Assembly: GCA_016936505.1 (NCBI GenBank)
Contig: JAFGXS010000047.1
Span: 1-61,783 of the forward strand
DNA length: 61,783 bases
Source: Bacteroidales bacterium
GTDB taxonomy: Bacteria > Bacteroidota > Bacteroidia > Bacteroidales > F082
Direction: 5' to 3'
The notes beneath the pieces are model-generated. The model made no database searches and was not told where the DNA came from. It was given only the letters and a program-made list of their open reading frames with translations. Below are positions 61,063-61,783 of this stretch, piece after piece (within the stretch, counting starts at the first letter, position 1; every line of letters starts with the position of its first letter). A program made the translations under genes and the position numbers.

Positions 61063-61783
61063 CTACCATTCTGGTTTCCTTTTTTCAAGAAAGGCTTTCA
61101 TTCCTTCACGGCCTTCACTTCCTTCGCCAAACAGCGAACCAAAAGCATCGGCTTCAAGTTCGGAACCTTCATCCAGTGACAGTTCCATTCCTTCCCGCAC
61201 CACCTGCTTCATTTTCTTCACTGCCAGCGGTCCCTTGGACAATATGGTTTGCGCCACTTTCATGGCTTCTTCCATTAAATTTTCGGGTTCCACCACTTTT
61301 TGAACCAAACCGATCCGCAGCGCCTCAGCCGCATCAATCATATCAGCAGTCATCAGTAAATACAAGGCGTTTCCCATGCCTACCAGTCGCGACAAGCGCT
61401 GGGTCCCGGCATAACCGGGAATCAGACCCAGATTTACTTCCGGTTGTCCGAATTTGGCTTTACTGCTGGCAATACGAAAATCGCAACCCATGGTCAGTTC
61501 CATTCCGCCCCCCAAAGCAAAACCATTGATGGCCGCAATCACGGGAATATCGAGTTTTTCGAAACTACGAAACGTGTTTTGCCCTAACCGGGAAAAAGCG
61601 GCACCTTCTTCCTTCTTTTTATCCACCATCTCGGCAATGTCGGCACCGGCCACAAAAGCCTTTCCGGCACCCGTAATCACCATCGCCTTCACCGATGCAT
61701 CCTTTCGTACCGAAGCCACCAGTTCATCCATCTCATTGAAAAAAGCCGTATTCAGCGCATTCAACGCTTCAGGCCGGTTTATG
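61063..61783 (-). CDS. Enoyl-CoA hydratase (5' end outside the window)
   Basis: This crotonase-family enzyme is cut by the window edge. The frame stays open to the last base and reads INRPEALNALNTAFFNEMDE, the usual first motif, so the start codon lies beyond 61783. It has VITGAGKAFVAGADIAEMVD (about 35-54 of the visible part), IAAINGFALGGGMELTMGCD with the oxyanion-hole Gly and a catalytic Glu region, and FGQPEVNLGLIPGYAGTQRL with the second Glu. The rest is standard. It hydrates trans-2-enoyl-CoA and is the first visible gene of the operon with the dehydrogenase and thiolase. Confidence 0.92.
   Translation of the reverse strand, partial: INRPEALNALNTAFFNEMDELVASVRKDASVKAMVITGAGKAFVAGADIAEMVDKKKEEGAAFSRLGQNTFRSFEKLDIPVIAAINGFALGGGMELTMGCDFRIASSKAKFGQPEVNLGLIPGYAGTQRLSRLVGMGNALYLLMTADMIDAAEALRIGLVQKVVEPENLMEEAMKVAQTILSKGPLAVKKMKQVVREGMELSLDEGSELEADAFGSLFGEGSEGREGMKAFLEKRKPEW

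Overview
The window reads as part of the chromosome of a Bacteroidota bacterium, most likely of the order Bacteroidales/Marinilabiliales. The basis is Bacteroidota-type promoters (TAnnTTTG), a GumC-like Wzz, a large SLBB-rich Wza, an HU-type protein with the Bacteroidota architecture, a sufBCDSE operon ending in a DUF59 gene, and four genes for 23S-rRNA-IVS-type four-helix-bundle (4HB) proteins. This placement is inference; no rRNA gene is present.

Layout. (1) 1-1.9 kb: a 252-bp-offset tandem repeat, then an HU-like gene with a clear terminator. (2) 1.9-40.5 kb, all on the minus strand: one large Wzx/Wzy-dependent surface-polysaccharide locus. In transcription order it holds wza, wzz, a nucleotide-sugar dehydrogenase and a nonulosonic (legionaminic-type) acid module: legB, legC, an acetyltransferase, neuC, neuB, a PtmE-like nucleotidyltransferase, a second neuB paralogue, an SpsF-like cytidylyltransferase, a Gfo/Idh oxidoreductase, a class III aminotransferase, a nitrilase-like amidase and an SDR. 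Then come a glycosyltransferase, a decayed IS3-family element and wzy. Next is a GDP-D-glycero-D-manno-heptose module (fused hddC-gmhB, an orphan P-loop kinase, gmhA, epimerases, hddA), followed by glycosyltransferases, wzx, a decayed cupin gene, a WecG-type transferase, and gmd, fcl and gmm for GDP-mannose/GDP-fucose. (3) 41-43 kb: a winged-helix regulator, ssb and IVS-like elements. (4) 43.2-49.6 kb: a leuA-leuC-leuD-cimA-leuB operon behind a transcription attenuator with its own leader peptide. (5) 49.7-56.3 kb: cysM and the SUF iron-sulfur operon. (6) 56.5-61.8 kb: a sigma-54 response regulator, a two-CDGSH protein and a fatty-acid-oxidation operon cut by the window edge.

The most unusual structure is a family of inverted-repeat elements. 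Each of the four 4HB genes (3.75-4.30, 36.34-36.78, 40.66-41.10 and 42.70-43.13 kb) lies between the two arms of an imperfect inverted repeat of about 20-40 nt. Each pair of arms has its own sequence, and every element points the same way as the adjoining genes. This is the architecture of the intervening sequences known inside 23S rRNA genes, here in mRNA-coding and intergenic DNA. Related low-complexity repeat sequence, without a 4HB gene, lies in frame inside fcl, gmd and the nucleotide-sugar dehydrogenase gene, and between fcl and gmm. I saw none of it in the AT-richer core (about 5.5-34.8 kb), which looks like an exchangeable cassette between older flanks.

Working model. The leg and heptose modules make activated unusual sugars and the glycosyltransferases assemble a repeat unit on a lipid carrier. 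Wzx flips the unit, Wzy polymerises it, and Wzz/Wza control length and export. No obvious initiating phosphoglycosyltransferase and no Wzc-type kinase were seen, so those functions must lie outside the window.
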